NCBI RefSeq assembly: GCF_028283705.1
Contig: NZ_JAPWKD010000002.1
Coordinates: forward strand, 186,001-250,000
Direction: 5' to 3'
From: Pantoea sp.
Lineage (GTDB): Bacteria; Pseudomonadota; Gammaproteobacteria; Enterobacterales; Enterobacteriaceae
Length of the DNA stretch: 64,000 nucleotides
Shown: positions 49,404 through 58,615 of the stretch, piece by piece
Layout of the letters: each line of letters starts with the position of its first letter
Numbering within the stretch: position 1 is the first letter of the stretch
The notes under the pieces: model-generated
Told to the model about the DNA's origin: nothing
Seen by the model: the letters and a program-made list of their open reading frames with translations, nothing else
The model's database searches: none
Program-made: the position numbers and the translations under genes

Positions 49404-50996
49404 TTATACAATACCCTGACTACGCAGATAATCTTCGTAGTTGCCGGTGAAGTCCACCACGCGGTCGCCTTTAAATTCCAGCACGCGGGTCGCCAGCGAG
49501 CTAACAAACTCACGGTCATGCGACACAAAAATCAGTGTGCCTTCATACATTTCCAGCGCCATATTGAGCGATTCGATCGATTCCATATCGAGGTGGTTGG
49601 TCGGTTCGTCCATGATCAGGATGTTCGGCTTCTGCATCATCAGCTTACCAAACAGCATGCGCCCCTTCTCACCACCGGAAAGAACTTTGGCTGGCTTTTT
49701 GATATCGTCCTGGCTAAACAGCAGACGGCCCAGAATGCTACGCACCGCCTGCTCATCGTCGCTTTCCTGCTTCCACTGGCTCATCCAGTCAAACACCGTC
49801 AGGTCATCGGCAAAATCGGCAGCGTGATCCTGCGCGTAATAACCAATGCGCGCATTTTCTGACCACTTCACCGTACCGCTTTCCGGCGTCAGTTCACCCA
49901 CCAGCGTTTTCAGCAAGGTGGTTTTACCAATACCGTTGGCACCCAGCACCGCCATTTTCTCTCCCACTTCTAACAGCAGGTTGAGATTTTTAAATAACGG
50001 ACCGTTATCAAAACCTTTGGTGATGGCTTCCACTTCCAGCGCATTACGGAACAGTTTCTTATCCTGGTCAAAACGGATATAGGGGTTCTGACGGCTGGAG
50101 GCTTTCACTTCATCCAGTTTGATTTTATCAATCTGTTTCGCGCGTGAAGTTGCCTGACGTGATTTTGAGGCGTTAGCGCTAAAACGACTGACAAAAGATT
50201 GCAGCTCGGCAATTTGCGCTTTCTTTTTCGCGTTATCCGATAATAAACGATCACGCACCTGGGTCGCTGCGGTCATATATTCGTCGTAATTACCCGGATA
50301 AACCCGTAGCTCACCGTAATCCAGATCTGCCATATGGGTGCAAACCATATTCAGAAAATGACGGTCATGCGAAATGATGATCATGGTACTGTTGCGTTCG
50401 TTCAGTACCTGCTCCAGCCAGCGAATCGTATCAATATCCAGGTTGTTGGTCGGTTCATCGAGCAACAGAATATCCGGATTAGCAAACAGCGCCTGCGCCA
50501 GCAGCACACGTAATTTCCAGCCGGGAGCAATTTCACTCATCGGTCCGTAATGCTGCTCCACCGGAATACCCACACCCAGTAATAATTCCCCTGCGCGGGA
50601 TTCGGCACTGTAACCATCCATTTCACCGTATAGCACTTCGAGGTCGGCCACTTTATAGCCCTCCTCTTCGCTCATTTCCGGCAGAGCATATATCCGATCA
50701 CGCTCCTGTTTGACGGTCCATAATTCCTGGTGACCCATAATCACGGTATCGAGCACGCTATATTGCTCAAACGCAAACTGGTCCTGACGCAGCTTACCGA
50801 TACGTTCGTTAGGATCGAGGGAAACATTTCCCGCCGATGGCACCAGGTCGCCGCCCAGTATTTTCATGAAGGTCGATTTACCGCTGCCGTTTGCACCGAT
50901 TAAACCGTAACGATTACCACCGCCAAACTTAACGGAGATATTCTCAAACAGCGGCTTACTGCCGAACTGCATGGTGATATTGCTGGAAACTAACAC
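49404..50996 (-). CDS. ybiT: YbiT, ABC-F family ATPase
   Basis: This 530-residue protein has two ABC domains without membrane helices: Walker [10 protein letters not shown] and GANGIGKTT, signatures near [23 protein letters not shown] and [15 protein letters not shown], Walker [14 protein letters not shown] and [13 protein letters not shown] charged linker ([20 protein letters not shown]) joins them. ABC-F proteins act on ribosomes; the role of YbiT is only partly known. It has 110 bp between itself and moeB, filled by the REP-like repeat. Confidence 0.95.
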   Translation of the reverse strand: MLVSSNITMQFGSKPLFENISVKFGGGNRYGLIGANGSGKSTFMKILGGDLVPSAGNVSLDPNERIGKLRQDQFAFEQYSVLDTVIMGHQELWTVKQERDRIYALPEMSEEEGYKVADLEVLYGEMDGYSAESRAGELLLGVGIPVEQHYGPMSEIAPGWKLRVLLAQALFANPDILLLDEPTNNLDIDTIRWLEQVLNERNSTMIIISHDRHFLNMVCTHMADLDYGELRVYPGNYDEYMTAATQVRDRLLSDNAKKKAQIAELQSFVSRFSANASKSRQATSRAKQIDKIKLDEVKASSRQNPYIRFDQDKKLFRNALEVEAITKGFDNGPLFKNLNLLLEVGEKMAVLGANGIGKTTLLKTLVGELTPESGTVKWSENARIGYYAQDHAADFADDLTVFDWMSQWKQESDDEQAVRSILGRLLFSQDDIKKPAKVLSGGEKGRMLFGKLMMQKPNILIMDEPTNHLDMESIESLNMALEMYEGTLIFVSHDREFVSSLATRVLEFKGDRVVDFTGNYEDYLRSQGIV

Positions 50997-51126
50997 GGCA
51001 TTGACCTTTGTTACGCAGTGGAGGAAAAAACAGCGGGCATTATGCCAGAAGCAGGCCCCAGGACGCCACCACTGAGCCTGTCAGCTTGTGCGGTTGGCCG
51101 GTAGCGTATTGTTGCTACGACAGAAA

Positions 51127-51159
51127 TAAAAAAGCCGAAGGTGCATGCCACCTTCGGCT
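51127..51159 (-). terminator. Terminator of the H-NS-family gene
   Basis: Arms agccgaaggtg and caccttcggct form an 11-bp stem with a 5-base loop. On the minus strand it is followed by six T. It lies 24 bp after the stop. Confidence 0.9.
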
Positions 51160-51182
51160 CCCATCGACAAGGATTGTGCAGA

Positions 51183-51584
51183 TTATTTGATCAGGAAGCT
51201 GTCGAGGCTTTTGCCAGCATCCAGCGCCTTTTTAATCGCTGCCGGAGTACGACCCTGACCTGTCCAGGATTTCTCTTCACCGTTCTCATCAGTGTAAGAA
51301 TATTTTGCCGGACGCGGTGCGCGCTTAGCGCGTTTTTTACCGGTATCCAGCGCACCCAGTAATTCGTTCGGATCGATACCATCAGCCAGCAGCATTTCGC
51401 GGTATTTAGACAGTTTCTCTTCTTTTTCGCGATTCTGTGCTTCTTCCGCTTCAACTTCGTCACGACGCTCAGTCACTACCACGGTTAATTTTTCCAGAAT
51501 CTCTTCCAGATCGGTCAGCGGCAGTTCACGAGCCTGCGCACGTAATGTACGAATGTTGTTCAGAACTTTAAATGCGTCACTCAT
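51183..51584 (-). CDS. H-NS-family nucleoid-associated protein
   Basis: This 133-residue protein starts [19 protein letters not shown]; the open frame to 51638 has no family support. The N-terminal half is the coiled dimerisation domain. The C-terminal half is the DNA-binding domain, with the core WTGQGRTP preceded by YTDENGEE. It is between H-NS (137) and StpA (134) in length; identity to either is not decided by eye. In E. coli no hns gene lies here. It binds AT-rich DNA and silences genes. Its own upstream region is AT-rich. A neighbouring efflux operon on the same strand lies upstream. Confidence 0.88.
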   Translation of the reverse strand: MSDAFKVLNNIRTLRAQARELPLTDLEEILEKLTVVVTERRDEVEAEEAQNREKEEKLSKYREMLLADGIDPNELLGALDTGKKRAKRAPRPAKYSYTDENGEEKSWTGQGRTPAAIKKALDAGKSLDSFLIK

Positions 51585-51996
51585 CACAATGTCCTTGCTT
51601 AAGGGGTTTAAATAAACTGTAGCGGCAAGACTACCCAATTCAAATAAAAAAACAAATTAATTTTACATCGCGGATAATTCTTAAGTGATGACAATATTGA
51701 TCACGCGGTTGATTAAATCTGTGAAGCCGCTTTTATTAAACCTGAATTAACCCTATAACTTGTACCACCTGCTGGAACTTGCATCGATTTTAAGCCAGCA
51801 CGTTGTCTGCTGCAGAAGTGAACACAAAGGTAAACAAAGATTAATAGCCTGACAAAAACATGTTTTACGACGGCATTTTTTATTTATGTAATGGTAACGT
51901 CGCCCCAGTCACCTCCGGTTAATTTGCCAGGACAATGTCAGCGATGTTATTTCATCGGAGAGAATACCGCAGATAAAAACCCGCGGTCAGCAGGAG
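51585..51996. other. AT-rich 412-bp region between efflux operon and H-NS-family gene
   Basis: There is no open frame I can support. It is clearly richer in A+T than its neighbours, with many A and T runs (e.g. around 51645-51665 and 51880-51895). That fits binding by an H-NS protein and the promoter of the H-NS-family gene. I could not pick an unambiguous -10/-35 pair, and found no convincing terminator for the efflux operon. Confidence 0.5.
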
Positions 51997-53520
51997 TTAT
52001 TTCACCGTGGTTGCCGGACCAAACACTGAATAGTCCGGCAAGTTGATGTTCTGATAAGGCTCCCAGCCCCCGCCGAGGGCTTTATACAGCGCCACCAGAT
52101 CCAGTGCCGTTTGCATCCGCGCCTGGGTTAATTGTGCCTGCGCCTGCGCCAGCTGACGTTGCGCATCCAGCACGTCAAGGAAAGTCGAAATGCCCTGACG
52201 ATAGCTGTCGGTGGCAAGGTCAAAAGCATGTTGCAACGCATCGGCGGTTTCAGTCAGCGCGGTGACCTGCTGCTGATCGGCGCGGTAACTGACCAGCGCA
52301 TTTTCCACGTCCTGCAATGCGGTAAGCACCGTCTGACGATACGCCAGCGCCGCATTGGCCTGCTCTGCACGCGCCAGTTTCACGTTCGCCACCAGCTGTC
52401 CGCCCTGGAAAATCGGTATCGATAACGAGGGGCCGATGCTGTAAAAGTGGCTGCTCCAGTTATCGAGATAGCTGGCATCGGTGTTGCGTACCCCGAGTTG
52501 TCCGGTGAGAGACAGACTGGGGAAAAGTTCGGCCACCGAGACGCCAATGTTGGCCGTTTGCGCGTGTAAGGTGGCTTCAGCCTGACGGATATCCGGGCGA
52601 CGGCGCGCCAGCGTGGAAGGAATGCCGACCGATACCAATTTGGGCAGCACCGGCAGCGGCTTATCGTTCGCCAGTTCGTTATCCAGCGATCCCGGCGTTT
52701 TACCCAGTAACACCGCCAGACCATTCATCGCCTGATGTTCCTGCGCCTGATACTGCGGCAGCTGCGCATTAAGCGAAGCCAGTTGCGCACGGGCATTCTC
52801 CACATCGGTGAGCGGAGCCATACCATTGCGCTGCTGGCTTTGCGTCAGCTCAGAGGTTTGCTGTGCGATAGCGATTTGCTGTTGCAGCGTTTGCAGCACC
52901 GCCTGCGCGCCGCGCAGTTGCAGATAAGCCCGCGCCACTTCCGCCTGTAGCGACACCAGCGCATCATTGCGTTGCTCAATCGCCGCCTGCTGCTGCGCAT
53001 TGGCCATTTCCATCTGCCGCCGTACTTTGCCCCACAGATCCAGTTCCCAGCTGGCATCGAAACTGCCCTGATACAAATTCACCGAGTGAGTCAGGCCATT
53101 AAGCTGATCTGCCACATCGCTGTCTACCTGATTGTAAACTCCGTTCGATTCCAGCAACCCTTTCAGCCCAAGCTGCTGACGCGTCACCTTCGCGGAACCG
53201 CTTAAACTGGGAAATAATCCTCCACGTGCCTGCGCCAGCTGTTCACGCGCCCCGGCAATGCGCAGTACCGCCTGTTGTAGCGTCAGGTTATCGGCGATGG
53301 CACGCGTAATCAGACTGTCGAGCTGCGGGTCATTAAAGGTTTTCCACCACAGCGGATTGGTGGCGGCGGATAGCGGTTTTGATACTTCCTGTGACGCTAA
53401 ATCGTGGTAACTGCCCGGCGTTTGCGCATGGGGTGGCTGATAATCGGGACCGACCGCACATCCCGCCAGCAGCAGCGCCAGAGCAGTCAGTGACGGTGCG
53501 AAGCGCAACGGCTTGTTCAT
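51997..53520 (-). CDS. Outer-membrane efflux lipoprotein (NodT/OprM-type)
   Basis: This 507-residue protein starts at ATG 53520 (MNKPLRFAPSL) with ribosome site AGGAG. The lipoprotein signal has ALALLLAGC. It carries two outer-membrane-factor repeats with long coiled helices (e.g. ARGGLFPSLSGS, then AELFPSLSLTGQLGV) that form a TolC-like channel. It is the third gene of a tripartite pump, one base after the MFS gene. The partner genes upstream make this an EmrAB-TolC-like export system; substrate unknown. Confidence 0.88.
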   Translation of the reverse strand: MNKPLRFAPSLTALALLLAGCAVGPDYQPPHAQTPGSYHDLASQEVSKPLSAATNPLWWKTFNDPQLDSLITRAIADNLTLQQAVLRIAGAREQLAQARGGLFPSLSGSAKVTRQQLGLKGLLESNGVYNQVDSDVADQLNGLTHSVNLYQGSFDASWELDLWGKVRRQMEMANAQQQAAIEQRNDALVSLQAEVARAYLQLRGAQAVLQTLQQQIAIAQQTSELTQSQQRNGMAPLTDVENARAQLASLNAQLPQYQAQEHQAMNGLAVLLGKTPGSLDNELANDKPLPVLPKLVSVGIPSTLARRRPDIRQAEATLHAQTANIGVSVAELFPSLSLTGQLGVRNTDASYLDNWSSHFYSIGPSLSIPIFQGGQLVANVKLARAEQANAALAYRQTVLTALQDVENALVSYRADQQQVTALTETADALQHAFDLATDSYRQGISTFLDVLDAQRQLAQAQAQLTQARMQTALDLVALYKALGGGWEPYQNINLPDYSVFGPATTVK

Positions 53521-53521
53521 T

Positions 53522-55090
53522 TTAATGTGCTCCTGCACTGCCTTCGCTCTTGATCGGCGAAAGCAACCAACAAAAAGGAATCAACAGCAACGCCACGATA
53601 CTCAGCCCCATAAACACGTCGATATAGGCAAGAATGCGCGCCTGGGCAATCATCTCCTGATAAAGCTGACCGCTGGCAAGTTGCAGCGGATCACCCACCG
53701 CAGTGGTGTAATCACGGATGGCCTGCGCCCAGTGTTGCAGCGTCAGGTTAAAGGGTTCGTTCAGTGGCGTCATGTTATGCACCATATTGGCCGACTGCGT
53801 CTGCATACGCTCGGTGATCGCGGCGGTCGAGAGCGAAATGCCAATCGATCCCGCGACGTTACGGAACATGGTAAACAACGCCGCCGCATCAGCATTGAGA
53901 CGCTGCGGTATGGTGACAAAAGCGATGGTGGTCAGCGGCACAAACAGGAAACCGAGGCCAATCGACTGTGCGCTGCGCATCATTACCAGGGTGGTGAAGT
54001 CCACATTCGGAGTCAGTCGGGTGGAATAGAGAAACGCCAGCGTCAGACAGGTGAAGCCAAAGGCGATGATGTAACGCGTCTGCACGATTGGCATCAGCTT
54101 TAGCACCAGCGGAATGGTGAGCACAATCAACACCGCCCCGGGCGACAGTACTAATCCCGACCAGGTGGCGGTATATCCCAGATCCTGCTGTGCCAGCTGT
54201 GGCAACACCACCGAACTGCCGTACAGAATCATCGCCATACCCGCCATCAGCAGCCCGGCAACCCAGAAGTTGCGATCCTTCATCACCGTCAGATCCACCA
54301 CCGGTTTGCGCACGTACAACAGCCAGTACACAGCCCCGACAATGCCGACCACCGCCAGCCCGGCGAACAACCGGATAAAGTGGGAAGCGAACCAGTCTTC
54401 ATCTTCGCCACGATCCAGCATCACCTGCAAACAGCCCAGCCCGATGGTGATCAACCCGATACCGATATAGTCGATCTTCAGGCGACCTTTGCTCCACTTG
54501 CTTTCCCACGGTGGATCTTCCAGCAGCTGGTAAATCGCCAGCACCGTCAGAATCCCCACCGGAATATTGATAAAGAACACCCAGCGCCAGCTGTAGTTGT
54601 CGGTGATCCAGCCGCCCAGCGTCGGGCCAATCACCGGTGCCACGATGATCGCAATGGAGGAGAGGCCAAACGCCTTGCCGCGATCGGATGGTTTGAAATA
54701 GTCGAGCAGCACCGATTGCTGCGTCGGCTGCAAGCCCCCGCCGAAGAAGCCCTGTAGCACCCGGAACAGAATGATTTGCCACAGTTCAGTGGCGATACCG
54801 CACAGGAATGAACAGACGGTGAACATCACGATGCAGATCATAAAAAACTGCTTGCGGCCAAACAGGCGGGTAAAGAAGGCCGAGATCGGCAGTACGATGC
54901 CATTCGCCACCAGGTACGAGGTCAGTACCCAGGTAGATTCGTCATAACTGGAGGAGAGCGATCCCGCGATATGCGGCAACGCGACGTTAACGATAGTGGT
55001 GTCGAGGATCTCCATAAACACCGCCAGCGTGACCATGATTGCGACCAGCCAGGGATTGCTGGCCGGTTTCCAGCTCTGGCTGGCACTCAT
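53522..55090 (-). CDS. DHA2-family MFS drug transporter (EmrB-like)
   Basis: This 522-residue protein has 14 membrane segments. It has the DHA2 motifs LDTTIVNVALPHI (motif D1) and GRKQFFMI (motif A region), plus a later PVIGPTLGGWITDNYSWRW (motif C). It exports hydrophobic compounds by proton antiport. It overlaps the adaptor gene by 4 bp (ATGA). The three-gene order adaptor-transporter-channel supports function as a whole pump. It is not present at this place in E. coli; the nearest relative there is EmrB. Confidence 0.9.
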   Translation of the reverse strand: MSASQSWKPASNPWLVAIMVTLAVFMEILDTTIVNVALPHIAGSLSSSYDESTWVLTSYLVANGIVLPISAFFTRLFGRKQFFMICIVMFTVCSFLCGIATELWQIILFRVLQGFFGGGLQPTQQSVLLDYFKPSDRGKAFGLSSIAIIVAPVIGPTLGGWITDNYSWRWVFFINIPVGILTVLAIYQLLEDPPWESKWSKGRLKIDYIGIGLITIGLGCLQVMLDRGEDEDWFASHFIRLFAGLAVVGIVGAVYWLLYVRKPVVDLTVMKDRNFWVAGLLMAGMAMILYGSSVVLPQLAQQDLGYTATWSGLVLSPGAVLIVLTIPLVLKLMPIVQTRYIIAFGFTCLTLAFLYSTRLTPNVDFTTLVMMRSAQSIGLGFLFVPLTTIAFVTIPQRLNADAAALFTMFRNVAGSIGISLSTAAITERMQTQSANMVHNMTPLNEPFNLTLQHWAQAIRDYTTAVGDPLQLASGQLYQEMIAQARILAYIDVFMGLSIVALLLIPFCWLLSPIKSEGSAGAH

Positions 55091-56226
55091 TCCACCGTCA
55101 CCCTGGGTTCAACCGACAGCCCAAGCGGCAGCGGGTGATTGGCATCAAGACCTTTATCGATGACAATTTTCACCGGGACGCGCTGGACAATCTTGACGTA
55201 ATTCCCGGTCGCGTTCTCAGCCGGGAAGGTCGAGAAACGTGAGCCGGTGCCCATTTGAATGCTGTCCACATGCCCCTCCAGCTTCAGGCTCGGCCAGGCA
55301 TCGACACTGATAGCCACTTTATCGCCCGGATTCATGCGTTCAAGCTGCGACTCTTTAAAGTTGGCAATAATCCAGATATCCGGTGACACCAGCGAGAACA
55401 ACGCCGTCCCTGCCTGCACCAGCGAGCCAATATGGACGTTACGTTTGGTGACGAACCCATCATAGGGCGCACGCACCTGGGTATAGGAAAGATTCAGCTC
55501 TGCGGTGTTCAGCTGCGCCTGCGCCTGTTCCACCTGCTGCTGACGCGCTTCAACGTTGGTTTCCTGTGCTCGGATCTGCAAAGCCACCTGTGACGCCACT
55601 TCTACCTGCGCTTTCGCGCTCTGCAGCTGTGCCTCAGCAGAACGTAATTGCACCGTGGCGGTATCGATATTGCGCTGTGAGGTAGCACGCGGATCGACGC
55701 CGCGCTGGCGACGATAATCAGCCTGCGCATTGAGCAAATTCGCCTGAGCTTTGGCCTGATCGGCCAACGCCTGGTCGCGTTGCGCCGGGTACTGCACGCG
55801 TGACAGCGCCAGCTGCGCCTGGGCCTGATGCAGTTGCGCCTGCGCCAGTCCGAGCTGCGCCTTAGCCTGATCGCGCTGCGCGATGTTATCCCGTGGGTCG
55901 ATTTCCACCAGCAAATCCCCCTGCTTCACCCGCTGGTTATCCCGTACCAGCAGTTTCACCACATAACCGGCGGCTTTGGGCGCGATCGTGACCGCATTGC
56001 CTTCGGTAAAGGCATCATCGGTGGTTTCAATATTGCGGTTGCTGAACCAGAACCAGAAAATCACCAGCAGCATGATTACCGCGACAATCGCGAGGATGAT
56101 CAGTGGCTTTTTGCCGGGGCGTTTACGTTCCGACTCATTGTTTTCTGACGATTGGGAGTTGGTTTCTGCTGCCTGATGCGGATCCTGCGTGTTGCGCGCT
56201 GTCGGCTGATTTTCGTTATCACTCAT
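55087..56226 (-). CDS. HlyD/EmrA-type membrane fusion protein
   Basis: This 379-residue protein has a charged N-terminal tail (about residues 1-42) and one membrane helix (ILAIVAVIMLLVIFWFWF). A periplasmic adaptor follows: lipoyl halves (AAGYVVKLLVRDNQRVKQGD and APYDGFVTKRNV) separated by a long alanine- and glutamine-rich coiled coil. It bridges the MFS pump to the outer-membrane channel. It is first in the operon. No dedicated regulator is adjacent. Confidence 0.9.
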   Translation of the reverse strand: MSDNENQPTARNTQDPHQAAETNSQSSENNESERKRPGKKPLIILAIVAVIMLLVIFWFWFSNRNIETTDDAFTEGNAVTIAPKAAGYVVKLLVRDNQRVKQGDLLVEIDPRDNIAQRDQAKAQLGLAQAQLHQAQAQLALSRVQYPAQRDQALADQAKAQANLLNAQADYRRQRGVDPRATSQRNIDTATVQLRSAEAQLQSAKAQVEVASQVALQIRAQETNVEARQQQVEQAQAQLNTAELNLSYTQVRAPYDGFVTKRNVHIGSLVQAGTALFSLVSPDIWIIANFKESQLERMNPGDKVAISVDAWPSLKLEGHVDSIQMGTGSRFSTFPAENATGNYVKIVQRVPVKIVIDKGLDANHPLPLGLSVEPRVTVE

Positions 56227-56411
56227 AAGTTGTCATCTTAATCCTGGCCCCGATCCCCGGGCGTAAACGGTCAAGTTAACCTTAGATAAGAAATTGACAA
56301 ATTCCAGTGTTTCTTTACAAAACGGCGAACGCGCGCATTTTCGGCAAAAATGCGCGATAACATACTGAATATGCGACGGCTAACCGCGCTATGGGAAGAG
56401 AATTCGCTGGG

Positions 56412-57521
56412 TTAGCGCAGCCACTGGAGCAACAACCAGCCACTCAGCATCGACCACGCCAGCATTGGCAGTGAGAACAGATGGAAGCGCCACCAGACGC
56501 GGCTATCCTGCGCCATACGCAACGCGATCAGATTTGCCAGCGAGCCAGGCAATAAACCAAAGCCACCGATATTCACCGCCCAGGCCAGAACGTCAGAAGG
56601 CGGCACTTTCTGTAGCAGCAAAATGGTTGAGGGGACATTGCTGATGATTTGCGACAGGCCAATCGCCAGCAGGTATAACCCGCCTTCGCCCAGTTGACCA
56701 ATTTCCGCGAAATACGACTGTAACCACGGCAGGTGCATCAGCAGAAAGACGTCGATAAACATGGCGACAAACACCAGCAGCAGGCTCCAGTCGATGCTGA
56801 CCAGCACCTGGCGTGCCAGCAGCAGGAAACATCCCGCCACCAGCAGCAATGCCCAGCCGGTGAGTTTGAGTTCCAGCGCCACCACAAACACCAGATACAG
56901 CACCACGCTGAGGATAAACAGCGGCTTTTGCCACTGATGTGCCTCAGTCTGGGCATGTTTCTGGATAGTCCGCGCGGAAAAACTCCACCATGTCAGCGCC
57001 ATCAGCGTCAGCATCAGCCAGGCCGCAAGTGGCAGCATTTGCAGAATAAACCCCGACACGCTCAGCGTGCCGTGGCTCCACAACAAAATATTTTGCGGGT
57101 TGCCCACCGGAGTCAGCAGCGAACCGGCATTCACCGCCAGCGCTTCAAAGATGATCAGGCGCGAAATCGGCAGGCGGGAGAACTTACGTAAAGTCAGCGT
57201 CAGTGGCACCAGAATAAACAGCGCGACATCATTGGTGAGAAAGGTGGAGAGCAATGCGGCAGCGCATACCATAAACAACGCCAGCGCACGTTCATGGGAA
57301 AAGCGCTGGATCAGGCGCGCGCCTAACACATCAAAATAACCGCTGTTTTCCAGGCCTTTGGTCAACATCAATAGCCCGGTAAGCGTCATGATGGTATGCC
57401 AGTCAACGGCACCGGGTAACTGCTGCCAGTGGAAATCCGCCATTGGCAGCAAAATCACGCCCAGCAACAACAGCAAATGCAAAATGCGATCACACATTAA
57501 CGAGCGAAGCACGATGGGCAT
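56412..57521 (-). CDS. ybiR: YbiR, SLC13/ArsB-type anion permease homologue
   Basis: This 369-residue membrane protein has about eleven hydrophobic segments. Its conserved family text LLTKGLENSGYFDVLG, ALLSTFLTNDVALFI and NAGSLLTPVGNPQNILLW also occurs in E. coli YbiR. The repeated SNxPST/NxGNP-type motifs are typical of ion-transporter superfamily members. The substrate is unknown. It follows mntR by 24 bp, as in E. coli, and the mntR link hints at a metal-related role, which is not shown. Confidence 0.92.
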   Translation of the reverse strand: MPIVLRSLMCDRILHLLLLLGVILLPMADFHWQQLPGAVDWHTIMTLTGLLMLTKGLENSGYFDVLGARLIQRFSHERALALFMVCAAALLSTFLTNDVALFILVPLTLTLRKFSRLPISRLIIFEALAVNAGSLLTPVGNPQNILLWSHGTLSVSGFILQMLPLAAWLMLTLMALTWWSFSARTIQKHAQTEAHQWQKPLFILSVVLYLVFVVALELKLTGWALLLVAGCFLLLARQVLVSIDWSLLLVFVAMFIDVFLLMHLPWLQSYFAEIGQLGEGGLYLLAIGLSQIISNVPSTILLLQKVPPSDVLAWAVNIGGFGLLPGSLANLIALRMAQDSRVWWRFHLFSLPMLAWSMLSGWLLLQWLR

Positions 57522-57545
57522 GGTGGCGGAAGGCCTTAAAAAAAG

Positions 57546-58004
57546 TTAGCGACTCTCGTAAAACTTCTGGAAAACAGCGAGGGTTTCATCACTGACATGA
57601 TGTTCAATACCTTCCGAATCACGACGAGCCGTTTCCGGGCTGATGCCCAGCGCCAGCAGGAAAGTTTCCACAATATGATGGCGTGCACGGCTCTCTTCTG
57701 CCAGTTTTTCGCCTTCACGCGTCAGGAAAACCCCCCGGTACGGCACCTGTTCCACCAAGCCGGCACTGCCAAGACGTTTCAGCATTTTCGCCACGGTGGG
57801 TTGCGAAACACCGAGGCGGGCAGCCATATCGACCTGACGAGCTTCGCCAAATTCACGAATTAAATCAGAGATTAACTCAACGTAGTCATCAATTAATTCA
57901 CGACGATGCGCTTCGCGCACCTGGCGAAATCCTTCGACATGCTCCTCAATATCTTTAAGCGGTCCCTGTGGCGGGGTGATGGCGCTCTTGGCACGACGAC
58001 TCAT
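57546..58004 (-). CDS. mntR: MntR, manganese-responsive transcriptional regulator
   Basis: This 152-residue protein is of DtxR/MntR type. The winged helix-turn-helix has [20 protein letters not shown]. The metal-binding and dimerisation part has [16 protein letters not shown] and [10 protein letters not shown], with the His and Glu residues expected as ligands. It represses Mn import and small-protein genes and activates Mn export when Mn is bound. It is divergent from a promoter that carries two MntR boxes (58100-58132). Confidence 0.95.
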   Translation of the reverse strand: MSRRAKSAITPPQGPLKDIEEHVEGFRQVREAHRRELIDDYVELISDLIREFGEARQVDMAARLGVSQPTVAKMLKRLGSAGLVEQVPYRGVFLTREGEKLAEESRARHHIVETFLLALGISPETARRDSEGIEHHVSDETLAVFQKFYESR

Positions 58005-58099
58005 TCAGCTTCCTCTTTATTATTTGCCGTACCAGAACTGCGGTACGGGCTGGCTGCGCTCATTGTAAACCAGGCACAAATAAGCACAAAATTTTCCTA

Positions 58100-58135
58100 A
58101 ATAGCATTGGCTAAAGGGTATAGCCGATGCTATAT
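58100..58135 (+). promoter_or_regulatory. Tandem MntR boxes over a promoter
   Basis: Two TAGC-N4-GCTA palindromes lie at 58101-58112 (tagcattggcta) and 58120-58131 (tagccgatgcta), 19 bp apart. They also form a larger inverted repeat of 13 bp, at 58100-58112 and 58120-58132. The E. coli mntH site has the same TAGC-AAAG-GCTA core. A promoter TTGGCT (58106-58111), 18-bp spacer and TATATT (58130-58135) overlaps both boxes, so bound MntR should block it. Confidence 0.75.
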
Positions 58136-58178
58136 TCGCTGATAATGTAAGCAGCAATGCTCACAAAGGAGGCAAAAA

Positions 58179-58256
58179 ATGCATGAACCCTATTTGCTGT
58201 TGCTCCTTTTCCTGCTGTTCATCGCAGGGCTGTGCTTACTGTTACGTCGTCAATAA
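58179..58256 (+). CDS. 25-residue hydrophobic membrane peptide, MntR-controlled (predicted)
   Basis: An ATG at 58179 follows the near-perfect ribosome site AAAGGAGG at 58165-58172. The frame encodes MHEPYLLLLLFLLFIAG and then CLLLRRQ before TAA at 58254-58256. It is one hydrophobic helix with Arg-Arg near the C-terminus, so the peptide probably crosses the inner membrane once with a cytosolic C-terminus. It is too short for normal gene calls. It lies 14 bp before the MntS-like gene and behind the same promoter. I do not recognise a known family. The strong ribosome site and operon place are the only support for translation. Confidence 0.65.
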   Translation: MHEPYLLLLLFLLFIAGLCLLLRRQ

Positions 58257-58269
58257 TCGGGAGGTGAAC

Positions 58270-58464
58270 ATGACCACCATGAAAAGCTGCCTCGACTGTG
58301 GCAAATGCTTCCAGGCGGAAAAAAGCACATCGGCTTTCGAGCTGAAGTCACTGCTGTGCCTGTTGAGCCGCTCACCGTTTGCGCTGCGTCTGATGCTGAT
58401 CGAAAAGCTCACCGGCAAAAAAATCGCTGAACGTCCCTGCCCGAATCTGATCTGGCGCGGTTAA
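58270..58464 (+). CDS. MntS-like small manganese protein with N-terminal Cys motif
   Basis: This 64-residue protein starts MTTMKSCLDCGKCFQAEKS behind GGGAGGTGA. Residues 28-47 contain CLLSRSPFALRLMLIEKL, which aligns to MntS of E. coli (FSHSPFKVRLMLLSML): SPF and RLML are identical. MntS is a 42-residue protein, repressed by MntR, that raises free Mn, probably by inhibiting the exporter MntP. Here an extra N-terminal part holds C7-x2-C10-x2-C13, which could bind a metal. The MntR boxes upstream, and mntR next door, support the identity. Confidence 0.75.
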   Translation: MTTMKSCLDCGKCFQAEKSTSAFELKSLLCLLSRSPFALRLMLIEKLTGKKIAERPCPNLIWRG

Positions 58465-58491
58465 GCACTCCCACTGACGTACATTTTCCGA

Positions 58492-58515
58492 CGGCGCGAT
58501 TATCGCGCCGTTTTT
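58492..58515 (+). terminator. Terminator of the mntS-like unit
   Basis: Arms cggcgcga (58492-58499) and tcgcgccg (58503-58510) with a 3-base loop are followed by five T. Confidence 0.85.
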
Positions 58516-58561
58516 GTTTATCAGCTGAAAAATGCCGGATTAATCGCACCGCGACAAGCAT

Positions 58562-58588
58562 AAAAAAACGGCCCATCGGGCCGTTTTT
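58562..58588. terminator. Bidirectional terminator at the ompX 3' end
   Basis: Arms aaacggccc and gggccgttt with loop atc are flanked by A7 on one side and T5 on the other, so it can work on both strands. Confidence 0.9.
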
Positions 58589-58615
58589 GTTTGCAACTCT
58601 GGTCTAAGCAAAAAC

